Source of the DNA: Roseburia zhanii
GTDB lineage: Bacteria > Bacillota > Clostridia > Lachnospirales > Lachnospiraceae
Reading direction: 5' to 3'
Length of the DNA stretch: 64,000 nt
NCBI RefSeq assembly: GCF_014287635.1
Contig: NZ_JACOPH010000013.1
Location: 1-64,000 of the forward strand
Each line of letters opens with the position of its first letter. Position 1 is the stretch's first letter. Positions 14,815-23,661 of this stretch are shown one piece after another. The notes beneath the pieces are model-generated. The model searched no databases. It was not told where the DNA came from and saw only the letters and a program-made list of their open reading frames with translations. Position numbers and translations under genes: made by a program.

Positions 14815-15222
14815 TTGGCGTATGTACCCGTACCCAAAGACTTAACAAAAGTAAAAACAAAGGTTGCGTTCAACCTTACCAAACGGCAGCTTATTTTCTT
14901 TGCGGCGGCGTTGGCTCTTGGCTTGCTGCTGTTCTTCCTGCTCAAAAACAGTGCAGGGACAAGCCTTGCTGCTATGGTAATGATTGTGGTTATGCTCCCG
15001 TGTTTCCTCTTTGCCATGTATGAAAAACACGGACAGCCTCTTGAAGTGGTAATTAGAAACATCATCAATACAAAATTCACCCGACCAAAGGAACGCCCTT
15101 ATCAGACACAGAATTTCTACGCCGTTCTGGAACGGCAGGCAAAACTGGAAAAGGAGGTATCAGCGATTGCAAAAGGCAACTTCAAAAAAGGCGCAGCCAA
15201 AAAGCCCCGCAGCCGGGGCTAA
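14815..15222 (+). CDS. PrgI/VirB3-like conjugation membrane protein
   Basis: 135 residues beginning M-A-Y-V-P-V-P-K-D-L-T-K-V-K-T-K-V, the usual start of PrgI family proteins. Two adjacent membrane segments lie at about residues 27-42 and 48-66, followed by a cytoplasmic basic tail (K-K-G-A-A-K-K-P-R-S-R-G). Start: TTG 14815 is chosen because AAAGGAGG sits 7 nt upstream; the ATG at 14797 overlaps the previous stop and lies on the ribosome site. It should partner the VirB4 ATPase encoded next, whose start overlaps this gene by 56 bp. Confidence 0.88.
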   Translation: MAYVPVPKDLTKVKTKVAFNLTKRQLIFFAAALALGLLLFFLLKNSAGTSLAAMVMIVVMLPCFLFAMYEKHGQPLEVVIRNIINTKFTRPKERPYQTQNFYAVLERQAKLEKEVSAIAKGNFKKGAAKKPRSRG

Positions 15223-17605
15223 ACGGAAGCTAACCCGCGCCGAAAAGAAACAGATTGCGGAAGTCATACAGACCGCAAAGGGCGACGGGAAGCCCCACAC
15301 CGCACAGCAGACCATTCCCTATATGCAGATGTTCCCGGACGGTATCTGCCATGTTTCCGGGAAGCGGTACAGCAAGACCGTAGCCTTTGAAGATATTAAC
15401 TATCAGCTTGCACAGGCAGACGATAAGACCGCCATTTTTGAAAACTGGTGCGATTTCCTCAACTACTTTGACGCAAGCGTACAGGTGCAGCTTTCGTTCA
15501 TCAATCAAGGCGGGCGCGGCAGCGAAGCCGAAAGTGCTATCCATATCCCGACGCAGGACGACGCTTTTAATTCTATCCGCAACGAATATGCGGATATGCT
15601 GAAAAATCAGCTTGCAAAGGGCAACAACGGACTGGTGAAGCATAAATACATCACCTTTTCCATTGAAGCGGACAGCATGAACGCGGCGAAATCCCGTCTT
15701 GCCCGTATCGAAACCGATATACTCAACAATTTTAAGGTCTTGGGCGTATCGGCACACCCCATGACAGGCTATGACCGCTTGGAAATGCTGCATGGGATTT
15801 TCCACCCGGAGGGTGAACCGTTCCGTTTCTCTTGGGACTGGCTTATCCCGTCCGGGCTTACTACAAAGGATTTTATCGCCCCGTCCTCTTTCCGTTTCGG
15901 TGAGGGGCGCACATTCCGCATGGGAAAGAAAATCGGTGCGGTATCATTCCTTGAAATCCTTGCGCCGGAACTCAACGACCGTATCTTATCGGAGATTTTG
16001 GACTTGGAAAACGGCGTTATCGTCAATCTGCATATCCGCAGTATCGACCAGAGCGAAGCTATCAAGACCATTAAGCGCAAAATCACCGACCTTGACAAAA
16101 TGAAAATCGAGGAACAAAAGAAAGCGGTACGCAGCGGCTATGACATGGATATTATCCCGTCTGACCTTGCCACATTCGGCAACGAAGCAAAAAATCTTTT
16201 GCAGGATTTACAGAGCCGCAATGAACGAATGTTCCTGCTGACGTTCCTTGTGGTGAACATGGCAGACACGAAGCGTAAACTTGACAATGATATTTTCGCC
16301 ACGGCGGGCATTGCACAGAAAAACAACTGCGCCCTTACCCGTCTGGACTATATGCAGGAAGCGGGCTTTATGGCGAGCGTTCCGCTTGGGGAAAATCTTA
16401 TCCCCATTCAGCGGGGACTTACCACATCAAGCACCGCTATTTTTATTCCGTTCATCACGCAGGAGCTTTTTCAAACAGGCGCAGCCCTGTACTACGGACT
16501 GAACGCACTTTCTAACAACATGATACTCTGCGACCGAAAGCAGCTTAAAAATCCAAACGGGCTTATCTTGGGAACACCGGGCAGCGGTAAATCCTTTGCG
16601 GCAAAACGGGAAATGGCAAATGCCTTTCTCATTACCGACGACGATATTATTATCTGCGACCCGGAAGCCGAGTATTTTTCCCTTGTGCAGCGTTTGAACG
16701 GTCAAGTTATCCGGCTGTCTCCGACTGGCAGGGGCATTGACGGAAAGCCCCAGTATGTGAACCCTATGGACATAAACCTCAACTACTCCGAGGACGACAG
16801 CCCGCTTGCCTTGAAGTCCGACTTTATCCTCTCCCTGTGTGAGCTTGTTATCGGCGGCAAGGAGGGCTTGCAGCCCGTGGAAAAGACCGTCATTGACCGC
16901 GCCGTAAGGAATGTGTACCGACCGTTCCTTGCCGACCCAGACCCGGAGAAAATGCCTGTCTTGGGCGATTTGTACGACGAGCTTTTGAAGCAGCCAGAAC
17001 CCGAAGCCGCCCGTATCGCGGCAGCATTGGAGCTTTATGTTTCCGGCTCTTTGAATGTCTTTAACCACCGTACCAACGTGGAGCTTGAAAATCGCCTTGT
17101 CTGCTTTGATATTAAACAGCTTGGGAAGCAGCTCAAAAAGTTAGGTATGCTGATTGTGCAAGACCAGGTATGGAACCGAGTGACCGTCAACCGGGCAGAA
17201 AAGAAATCCACCCGCTATTACATGGACGAATTTCATTTGCTCCTAAAAGAAGAACAGACCGCAGCCTATTCCGTGGAGATTTGGAAGCGATTTCGTAAAT
17301 GGGGCGGCATACCGACAGCAATCACACAGAATGTCAAGGATTTGCTTGCGTCCCGCGAGGTGGAGAACATTTTTGAAAACTCTGATTTTGTCCTCATGCT
17401 CAATCAAGCGGCGGGCGACCGGGCTATCCTTGCAAAGCAGCTCAATATTTCCCCGCAGCAGATGAAGTATGTTACCCACTCCGAAGCAGGCGAGGGACTG
17501 ATTTTCTATGGGAATGTGGTGCTGCCGTTTGTTGACCGCTTCCCGAAAGATACAGAGCTTTACCGTGTAATGACAACAAAGCCGGAGGAAGTCGAGGGCG
17601 CATAA
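15167..17605 (+). CDS. VirB4-type conjugation ATPase
   Basis: 812 residues. Walker A G-T-P-G-S-G-K-S-F at about residue 468 and Walker B Y-Y-M-D-E-F-H near 685, with the C-terminal Q-N-V-K-D-L-L and L-N-Q-A-A-G-D-R typical of Tn1549-type VirB4/TraE. This cytoplasmic ATPase powers pore assembly and substrate passage. Start: TTG 15167 follows AAGGAGG with good spacing and makes the first residues M-Q-K-A-T-S-K-K-A. It overlaps prgI, so the two are probably translationally coupled. Length and motifs are normal. Confidence 0.93.
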   Translation: MQKATSKKAQPKSPAAGAKRKLTRAEKKQIAEVIQTAKGDGKPHTAQQTIPYMQMFPDGICHVSGKRYSKTVAFEDINYQLAQADDKTAIFENWCDFLNYFDASVQVQLSFINQGGRGSEAESAIHIPTQDDAFNSIRNEYADMLKNQLAKGNNGLVKHKYITFSIEADSMNAAKSRLARIETDILNNFKVLGVSAHPMTGYDRLEMLHGIFHPEGEPFRFSWDWLIPSGLTTKDFIAPSSFRFGEGRTFRMGKKIGAVSFLEILAPELNDRILSEILDLENGVIVNLHIRSIDQSEAIKTIKRKITDLDKMKIEEQKKAVRSGYDMDIIPSDLATFGNEAKNLLQDLQSRNERMFLLTFLVVNMADTKRKLDNDIFATAGIAQKNNCALTRLDYMQEAGFMASVPLGENLIPIQRGLTTSSTAIFIPFITQELFQTGAALYYGLNALSNNMILCDRKQLKNPNGLILGTPGSGKSFAAKREMANAFLITDDDIIICDPEAEYFSLVQRLNGQVIRLSPTGRGIDGKPQYVNPMDINLNYSEDDSPLALKSDFILSLCELVIGGKEGLQPVEKTVIDRAVRNVYRPFLADPDPEKMPVLGDLYDELLKQPEPEAARIAAALELYVSGSLNVFNHRTNVELENRLVCFDIKQLGKQLKKLGMLIVQDQVWNRVTVNRAEKKSTRYYMDEFHLLLKEEQTAAYSVEIWKRFRKWGGIPTAITQNVKDLLASREVENIFENSDFVLMLNQAAGDRAILAKQLNISPQQMKYVTHSEAGEGLIFYGNVVLPFVDRFPKDTELYRVMTTKPEEVEGA

Positions 17606-17639
17606 TGCGTCCTCTGGAAAGGAATGGAGGTGATACCGC

Positions 17640-19682
17640 ATGAAAGACCCATTGAAGCCCCGTGATAAAATCACACAGAAAATGAGTCGCGACGGACTTA
17701 TCGAGGTGAACGAAACCAAAGAAACCGCCGAGCGTATCAGCCGCCGGGAACAGGAAGCGGATTTCTCCAAACAGCCGGAGCAGGCAGCGCAGGACACGGC
17801 GGCACAGCTTACCTCTCCCGGTACTTTTCCAAAAAACGATACCGGGAAAACAGAGCGCGTCATGGAGCATATCGGCGCAGTGCAGACCCGGCAAGCGTCC
17901 AAAAACGCAGTACGACGGGCGCAGGAGGAAGCCGCAGCCAATGTAAAAACGTCCCGGCTGCAATTTACCGCCGAAGAATTATCCAACCCGGAGCTTGAAG
18001 CATATATCCGAAAATCCCAGAAAGCGGCGGACAACTTGGACGCAGCGCGGGCAGCTCTCCCAAAGGAAAAAGTGCTTGTCAAAGAGCGTGTCTTTGACGA
18101 AGCCAAAGGCAAAGGCAAGACCCGCCTGCACTTTGAAGAACGGGAAAAGCCCATGCCAAACGGCAAGCACCATAAAAAACCGTTGTCCCGTCCGGCGCAG
18201 GAAGCGGGGATATTCGTCCATAACAAAATACATGAAGTGGAGAAAGACAATTCCGGCGTGGAGGGCGCATATAAGACCGAAGAAGTCACCGAGCGCGGCG
18301 CAAAGTATGGGGCAAGGAAAATCCGGGAGGGCTACCACAGGCATAAACTGAAACCCTACCGGGCAGCGGCAAAGGCAGAAAAAGCCGCGTTCAAGGCAAA
18401 CGTGGAATTTCAGTATCAAAAGCTCTTGCAGAAGAACCCGCAGCTTGCCGCGTCAAACCCACTTTCCCGGTACTGGCAGAAACAGCAAATCAAAAAGCAG
18501 TACGCAAAGGCGGTACGGACTGGCGGCGTGAAATCGGCAAAGACCGCAGCCGACCATACCCAAAAGGCAACGAGGAAAACCGCTGAATTTGTGACAAGGC
18601 ACTGGAAAGGTGTTGTGCTGCTTATAGCTGCGCTGCTTCTGTTCATTATGACAGCAGCCGGGGTATCGTCCTGTTCCTCTCTGTTTTCCGGGCTAATGAA
18701 CGGCGTACTTGGAACGTCCTACACGTCCGAGGACAGCGACCTTGTGGCAGTTGAAAATAACTATGCCGCTATGGAAAATGAGCTGCAACAGCGGATTGAC
18801 AATATCGAGCGTGATTATCCCGGTTATGATGAATACCGCTATGACCTTGATAATATCGGGCATAATCCCCACGCTTTAGCTTCTTATCTGACCGCACTTT
18901 TGCAGAGTTATACCCCGCAGAGCGCACAGGCTGAATTAGAACGTATCTTTGATATGCAATACACCTTGACGCTGACCGAGGAAGTGGAGATACGCTATCG
19001 CACCGAAACAAGCACCGACCCGGAAACCGGGGAAACAACCACCGAACAAGTCCCTTATGAGTATTACATTCTCCATGTGTCCCTTACCAACCGGGATATT
19101 ACCACGATTGCCCCGGAAGTTTTAACTGCCGAGCAGCTTCAAATGTTCCGGGTGTACTTGGAAACAAGCGGCAATAAGCCCCTGCTGTTTGGAGGCGGTT
19201 CTGCGGATACGTCCGCGTCCGAGGATTTAAGCGGCGTTCAGTTTGTAAACGGGACGCGCCCCGGCAATCCGCAGCTTGTGGAGCTTGCAAAGGGGCAAGT
19301 CGGAAATGTGGGCGGTGCGCCGTATTGGAGCTGGTACGGATTTGACAGCCGTGTTGCATGGTGCGCCTGCTTTGTTTCCTGGTGCTATGGACAGGCGGGG
19401 TTATCCGAACCGCACTTTGCCGCCTGCCAGTCGCAGGGCGTTCCGTGGTTTACCTCTCACGGACAATGGGGTGCGCGGGGCTATGAAAATATCGCTCCCG
19501 GCGACGCTATCTTTTTTGACTGGGACTTAGACGGAAGTGCAGACCATGTAGGGCTTGTCATTGGCACAGACGGAAACCGCGTCTACACCGTAGAGGGCAA
19601 TTCCGGCGACGCTTGCAAGATAAAGAGCTATCCCCTTGATTATGCCTGTATCAAAGGCTACGGACTGATGAACTGGAACTAA
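17640..19682 (+). CDS. Membrane-anchored CHAP-domain cell-wall hydrolase (VirB1-like)
   Basis: 680 residues. The first 300 are charged and probably cytoplasmic, a single membrane segment (about 322-343, V-V-L-L-I-A-A-L-L-L-F-I-M) follows, then an extracellular stalk and a C-terminal CHAP domain (about 545-680). The likely active cysteine lies in A-W-C-A-C-F-V-S-W-C and the histidine in S-A-D-H-V-G-L-V-I-G. Such proteins cut peptidoglycan to let the mating channel cross the wall, like Tn916 Orf14. The ribosome site GGAATGGAGGTGAT is close to the ATG. It lies in the transfer operon after virB4. Confidence 0.9.
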   Translation: MKDPLKPRDKITQKMSRDGLIEVNETKETAERISRREQEADFSKQPEQAAQDTAAQLTSPGTFPKNDTGKTERVMEHIGAVQTRQASKNAVRRAQEEAAANVKTSRLQFTAEELSNPELEAYIRKSQKAADNLDAARAALPKEKVLVKERVFDEAKGKGKTRLHFEEREKPMPNGKHHKKPLSRPAQEAGIFVHNKIHEVEKDNSGVEGAYKTEEVTERGAKYGARKIREGYHRHKLKPYRAAAKAEKAAFKANVEFQYQKLLQKNPQLAASNPLSRYWQKQQIKKQYAKAVRTGGVKSAKTAADHTQKATRKTAEFVTRHWKGVVLLIAALLLFIMTAAGVSSCSSLFSGLMNGVLGTSYTSEDSDLVAVENNYAAMENELQQRIDNIERDYPGYDEYRYDLDNIGHNPHALASYLTALLQSYTPQSAQAELERIFDMQYTLTLTEEVEIRYRTETSTDPETGETTTEQVPYEYYILHVSLTNRDITTIAPEVLTAEQLQMFRVYLETSGNKPLLFGGGSADTSASEDLSGVQFVNGTRPGNPQLVELAKGQVGNVGGAPYWSWYGFDSRVAWCACFVSWCYGQAGLSEPHFAACQSQGVPWFTSHGQWGARGYENIAPGDAIFFDWDLDGSADHVGLVIGTDGNRVYTVEGNSGDACKIKSYPLDYACIKGYGLMNWN

Positions 19683-19705
19683 CATTTGAAAGGAGTATTG
19701 ACCGT

Positions 19706-19963
19706 ATGGCAACAAATAAAATTGACCGTATCAATGCGGAAATCGAAAAGACCCGCGAGAAAATTTCCGAACAGCAGGCACACTTGAAAGAGCTGCTTGC
19801 ACAGAAAACGGAACTTGAAAACCTGCAAATCGTACAGCTTGTGCGCTCCATGCGCCTTACCCCTGCCGCCCTTACCGACCTGCTTTCCGGCGGCGGTATT
19901 CCCGGCATGAAAACTGTACCCGAAGCACTCACCAGAGAGGAGGACACCGACCATGAAGAATAA
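19706..19963 (+). CDS. DUF4315 family ICE protein
   Basis: 85 residues. The first half is a coiled coil (K-I-D-R-I-N-A-E-I-E-K-T-R-E-K-I-S-E-Q-Q), then L-V-R-S-M-R-L-T-P-A-A-L-T-D-L-L, the pattern of DUF4315 proteins found between the CHAP hydrolase and DUF4366 in Tn1549-type ICEs. Function unknown, presumably a small structural part of the transfer machine. AAAGGAG precedes the start. It overlaps the next gene by 11 bp. Confidence 0.85.
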   Translation: MATNKIDRINAEIEKTREKISEQQAHLKELLAQKTELENLQIVQLVRSMRLTPAALTDLLSGGGIPGMKTVPEALTREEDTDHEE

Positions 19964-20663
19964 ACCATTTTTCCGCAGCTTTCTTACGTTACTTTTTGCC
20001 CTTATCTGTATGGGCGGCGTTTCCGTGACCGCGTATGCACAGGGCAATGATATTCCCACCGACGACAGCGGCGTTATCGTGGAAACCGAGCCGCAGCCCC
20101 TTACCCCGGAGGGCAATATGAGCCTTGTTGATGATATTTCCGGCGAAGCGTCCGGGGATAAACAGTTTATTGTCGTGAAAAGCAAAGGCGGCAACTATTT
20201 CTATATTGTCATTGACCATGCAGCCGAGGGCGAAAATACTGTCCATTTCTTAAATCAAGTGGACGAAGCCGACCTCATGGCGATTATCGGGGCGGAAGAA
20301 ACTACCGCCCCGGCAGTCTGCACCTGTACGGATAAATGCGTGGCAGGCGCAATCAATACCACTTGCCCGGTATGCTCTGTGACGATGAGCGCGTGTACGG
20401 GCGTAGGAAAACAGACCGAGCCGGAACAGCCCGAAGAACCGCAGGAAAAGCCAAACAAAAATATAGGCGGTTTGGTTATCTTCCTTGTGGTGGCAGCTCT
20501 TGGCGGTGGCGGTGCGTTCTACTACTTTAAGATTTGGAAACCGAAACAGAATGTGAAAGGCAGCACAGACCTTGACGAGTTCGATTTTGAAGATTACGAC
20601 GAGGACGAGCTGGAAGAAACCGACGACACAGGCGGCGGGGAAACGGAGGGCGAGGAAGTATGA
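19953..20663 (+). CDS. DUF4366 secreted/membrane ICE protein
   Basis: 236 residues. A signal peptide covers about residues 1-29 (F-L-T-L-L-F-A-L-I-C-M-G-G and A-Y-A). An extracellular domain follows with a Cys cluster C-T-C-T-D-K-C and C-P-V-C, then a Pro/Glu-rich linker (E-Q-P-E-E-P-Q-E-K-P), a C-terminal membrane segment (about 170-190) and a very acidic cytoplasmic tail. This matches DUF4366, a regular neighbour of DUF4315 in these ICEs. It may help contact the recipient surface, but that is inference. Confidence 0.85.
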   Translation: MKNKPFFRSFLTLLFALICMGGVSVTAYAQGNDIPTDDSGVIVETEPQPLTPEGNMSLVDDISGEASGDKQFIVVKSKGGNYFYIVIDHAAEGENTVHFLNQVDEADLMAIIGAEETTAPAVCTCTDKCVAGAINTTCPVCSVTMSACTGVGKQTEPEQPEEPQEKPNKNIGGLVIFLVVAALGGGGAFYYFKIWKPKQNVKGSTDLDEFDFEDYDEDELEETDDTGGGETEGEEV

Positions 20664-20866
20664 CCTTTTTTACTGACAGTCCTTTTGAAAAAATGATGAT
20701 ACAAAGACCTACCGGGCGGCGTGAACCTACGCCGCCCGTTCCTGTTTCTCCGGCTTGTGCGTCCTGTCCCTATCGGGGGCAAGCCCCTTGTGTGGGCTAC
20801 TGTTTGAAACAGCTACGGGAGAAAAAATTTGCGGAAGTTGAACAATCGGGAAATGACACCACCTAA
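20660..20866 (+). CDS. Small Cys-rich ICE protein
   Basis: 68 residues with M-T-F-F-T-D-S-P-F-E-K-M-M, a Pro-rich middle and a C-x2-C, C, C set (A-C-A-S-C-P-Y-R-G, P-C-V-G-Y-C), plausibly a small zinc site. It overlaps the end of the DUF4366 gene by ATGA. Similar small proteins stand at this spot in related elements. Function unknown. It is the last plus-strand gene before the terminator and the reversed cargo gene. Confidence 0.7.
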   Translation: MTFFTDSPFEKMMIQRPTGRREPTPPVPVSPACASCPYRGQAPCVGYCLKQLREKKFAEVEQSGNDTT

Positions 20867-20871
20867 ATAAA

Positions 20872-20906
20872 AAATCCGCTACCAATTTTGCTTTGATAGC
20901 GGATTT
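20872..20906. terminator. Bidirectional terminator between convergent genes
   Basis: AAATCCGCTA (20872-20881) pairs perfectly with TAGCGGATTT (20897-20906). A-rich sequence on the left and T-rich on the right let it work in both directions, between the plus-strand transfer gene and the minus-strand cargo gene at 20911. Confidence 0.75.
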
Positions 20907-20910
20907 CATT

Positions 20911-21363
20911 TCAATATTCTGTGGGAATGGTTTTGGTAAAAATTATTCCATAAACACTCGACAAAAGGTTTATGTTTTCTCTGAATACATTTCTAAATTG
21001 CTTCATAGCAGAAGAAAATGCACTATTCGCCCAGTCGCCCTTTTCATTTTTAAAGATTATTCCTGTTTCTTTTACAGTGTCTAATCTATCTAAAAAGTCA
21101 TTGCAAGCACCAATCATTGAGCGAATACAACCGATTGTATCTTTAGAAAAATCACATTCAGAGAGTGTGTCTACCAACCTACGCTTGATTTCAAGAGCAG
21201 ATTCAATGCACCATTGCTTAATTTCCATTTCAATCGGGTTTGTTAAAAGCCTTTTTGATTCAAGAAAAAAGAATAACTTTTGAATTGCCTGTTTCTCTGT
21301 TTCCGTATATTCCCATGAAATGCCCCCAAATGGAACATCAATACCTGTTATTCGGATTCCCAT
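20911..21363 (-). CDS. Isolated minus-strand cargo gene (DUF6650-like, tentative)
   Basis: 150 residues beginning M-G-I-R-I-T-G-I-D-V-P-F-G-G-I-S-W-E-Y, a start I associate tentatively with DUF6650 proteins. The rest is helical (Q-K-L-F-F-F-L-E-S-K-R and C-I-E-S-A-L-E-I-K-R-R-L). No catalytic motif is visible. It is AT-rich, opposite in direction to the flanking transfer genes, and sits in a small interval between a terminator and topB. This is the layout of an inserted single-gene cargo, possibly defensive. Its own ribosome site (GGGGGTGA before the start on the minus strand) is good. Confidence 0.5.
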   Translation of the reverse strand: MGIRITGIDVPFGGISWEYTETEKQAIQKLFFFLESKRLLTNPIEMEIKQWCIESALEIKRRLVDTLSECDFSKDTIGCIRSMIGACNDFLDRLDTVKETGIIFKNEKGDWANSAFSSAMKQFRNVFRENINLLSSVYGIIFTKTIPTEY

Positions 21364-21434
21364 ATTTTCACCCCCTGTTCAAACATATTTTATCGCAAAT
21401 TTAATTCTTAGACAATTACGAAAGGAGATTTTAT

Positions 21435-23525
21435 ATGCAGTTAGTCATTGCAGAAAAGCCGAGTGTGGCACAGAGTATCGCCGCCGCACTTGGCGTAAAA
21501 GAGAAAAAAGACGGATATATCGAGGGCGGCGGCTACCTCATTTCATGGTGTGTCGGACATTTGGTACAGCTTGCGGAAGCTGCCGCCTATGGGGAACAGT
21601 ACCGAAAATGGAGCTATGACAGCTTACCTATTCTGCCCCAAAACTGGCAGTACACCGTAGCCGCAGACAAAGGAAAACAATTCAAAATCCTAAAAGAGCT
21701 TATGCACCGCGCCGACGTTTCGGAAGTCGTGAACGCCTGCGACGCGGGACGCGAGGGAGAATTGATTTTCCGTTTCGTCTATGAAGTTGCCGGGTGCAAA
21801 AAGCCCATGCGCCGTCTGTGGATTTCCTCAATGGAGGACGCAGCTATCCGCAGCGGTTTTGATAACCTCAAAGACGGGCGGGATTATGACGCGCTCTTTG
21901 CGTCTGCGCTCTGCCGCGCAAAGGCAGACTGGATTATCGGTATCAATGCAACACGCCTGTTTTCCTGCCTGTATAACCGCACCTTGAACGTGGGGCGTGT
22001 CCAGACCCCAACCTTGAAAATGCTTGCCGACCGGGACGCGGCTATCTCTACATTCAAGAAAGAAAAATACTACCATGTGCGGCTTACCTTATCCGGCACA
22101 GAAGCGGTAAGCGAAAAGCTCTCCGACGCTGCCGCAGCGGACGAACTGAAAGCAGCCTGTGAAACCGCACAGGCAGAGTGTATTTCTGTGACCCGTGAGA
22201 AAAAGACGGTATCGCCGCCGAAGCTCTTTGACCTCACCAGTTTGCAGCGCGAAGCAAACCGTATTTACGGCTATACCGCGAAACAGACCCTTGATTTGGC
22301 GCAAGCCCTTTATGAAAAGCGACTGCTGACCTATCCGCGAACCGACAGCGCATTTTTGACCGACGACATGGGCGGTACAGCGACGAATATTGCCGCGCTG
22401 CTCTGCGGAAAGCTGCCGTTTATGCAGGACGTATCTTTTACCCCGGACGTGTCCCGCACCCTTGACAGTAAAAAGGTGTCCGACCACCACGCAATCATTC
22501 CTACTCTGGAGCTTGCGAAAACCGACCTTGCAGCATTGCCCGAAAGTGAACGGAATATCTTAACCCTTGCCGGAGCACGCCTGCTGTTTGCTGCCGCCGA
22601 GCCGCACAGTTATGAAGCAGTCACGGCGATATTTTCCTGCGCGGATAATTCTTTTACGGCAAAAGGAAAATCGGTACTCTATGCCGGGTGGAAAGACCTT
22701 GAACGCCGCTACCGTCTGACACTGAAAGGAAAGCCGGACACGGACGACGGGGACAGCGATTTTGTATCTGATGTGCCGGACTTTACCGAGGGACAGACGT
22801 TTTCCAGCTTCTCCACAAAGGTAACAGTTCACGACACGCAACCGCCGAAGCCCCACACGGAAGCAAGCCTTTTGTCTGTTATGGAACACGCCGGAAGCGA
22901 GGACACAAACGCCGACGCAGAACGCAAAGGATTAGGCACGCCTGCCACCCGCGCCGCTGTCATTGAAAAACTGGTGAACTCCGGCTTTGTGGAGCGCAAA
23001 GGCAAACAGCTTTTCCCTACAAAAAACGGTATCAACCTTGTCTGCGTCCTGCCGGACAGTCTGACTTCCCCAAAGCTGACTGCGGAATGGGAAAATACGC
23101 TGACGCTGATTGCAAAGGGAAACGCCAACCCGGAGGACTTCATGCAGGGCATTGAAGCAATGGCACAGGAGCTTGTGAAAGCCTATCCATTCCTTTCCGA
23201 GAAAGACAAGGAACTTTTCAAGGAAGAAAAGCCCGTCATTGGAAAATGCCCGCGCTGCGGTTCTCCCGTCCATGAGAGCAAGAAAAACTATTATTGCTCT
23301 GACCGGGACTGCACCTTTACCATGTGGAAGAATGACCGTTTTTTTGAGGAGCGTAAAACTGTCTTTACCCCGAAAATCGCCGCTGCACTCTTAAAATCCG
23401 GCAAAGCAAGTGTCAAGGGGCTTTATTCCCCAAAAACGGGAAAAACCTATGACGGAAACGTGGTTTTAGCCGATACAGGCGGGAAATACGTCAACTACCG
23501 TGTGGAACTGCCAAAGAAGAAATGA
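21435..23525 (+). CDS. topB: DNA topoisomerase III (TopB-type) of the ICE
   Basis: 696 residues. TOPRIM domain from the start (M-Q-L-V-I-A-E-K-P-S-V-A-Q-S-I-A) with C-D-A-G-R-E-G-E; catalytic Tyr300 in L-L-T-Y-P-R-T-D-S; G-L-G-T-P-A-T-R-A near residue 500; and a C-terminal zinc ribbon C-P-R-C-G-S-P...C-S-D-R-D-C-T-F. It relaxes or decatenates DNA and in ICEs probably helps handle single-stranded transfer or replication intermediates. The ribosome site GAAAGGAGA is good. The non-coding three-hairpin element A follows the stop. Confidence 0.95.
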   Translation: MQLVIAEKPSVAQSIAAALGVKEKKDGYIEGGGYLISWCVGHLVQLAEAAAYGEQYRKWSYDSLPILPQNWQYTVAADKGKQFKILKELMHRADVSEVVNACDAGREGELIFRFVYEVAGCKKPMRRLWISSMEDAAIRSGFDNLKDGRDYDALFASALCRAKADWIIGINATRLFSCLYNRTLNVGRVQTPTLKMLADRDAAISTFKKEKYYHVRLTLSGTEAVSEKLSDAAAADELKAACETAQAECISVTREKKTVSPPKLFDLTSLQREANRIYGYTAKQTLDLAQALYEKRLLTYPRTDSAFLTDDMGGTATNIAALLCGKLPFMQDVSFTPDVSRTLDSKKVSDHHAIIPTLELAKTDLAALPESERNILTLAGARLLFAAAEPHSYEAVTAIFSCADNSFTAKGKSVLYAGWKDLERRYRLTLKGKPDTDDGDSDFVSDVPDFTEGQTFSSFSTKVTVHDTQPPKPHTEASLLSVMEHAGSEDTNADAERKGLGTPATRAAVIEKLVNSGFVERKGKQLFPTKNGINLVCVLPDSLTSPKLTAEWENTLTLIAKGNANPEDFMQGIEAMAQELVKAYPFLSEKDKELFKEEKPVIGKCPRCGSPVHESKKNYYCSDRDCTFTMWKNDRFFEERKTVFTPKIAAALLKSGKASVKGLYSPKTGKTYDGNVVLADTGGKYVNYRVELPKKK

Positions 23526-23530
23526 CTTGA

Positions 23531-23631
23531 ATAGCAAGCATAGGAAGTGTGTACCCACTTCCGTAAATTCCCCCTTTCCTCTCACCGAGGACTGCGGGGA
23601 ATTTTGCTTGTTGGGATAATCCCAAACCCTT
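23531..23631 (+). promoter_or_regulatory. Three-hairpin element, copy A, before the antirestriction gene
   Basis: Hairpin 1 GGAAGTG (23543-23549) with CACTTCC (23556-23562); hairpin 2 AAATTCCCC (23565-23573) with GGGGAATTT (23596-23604); hairpin 3 TTGGGA (23611-23616) with TCCCAA (23620-23625), followed by ACCCT. Hairpins 1 and 3 match the minus-strand element at 30361-30441 almost base for base, while hairpin 2 has different bases that still pair. It ends about 30 nt before the antirestriction gene. Candidate single-strand promoter (F-plasmid Frpo-like) or second oriT-like site; this is inference. Confidence 0.6.
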
Positions 23632-23661
23632 ATGGAAACTGCCGCGAAAGGAGGACTGCAC

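Noticed and set aside
17243..18289. 348-residue minus-strand frame opposite virB4 and the CHAP gene
   Set aside because: Ser/Ala/Cys-rich translation typical of antisense of a GC-rich gene; both sense genes are clearly real.
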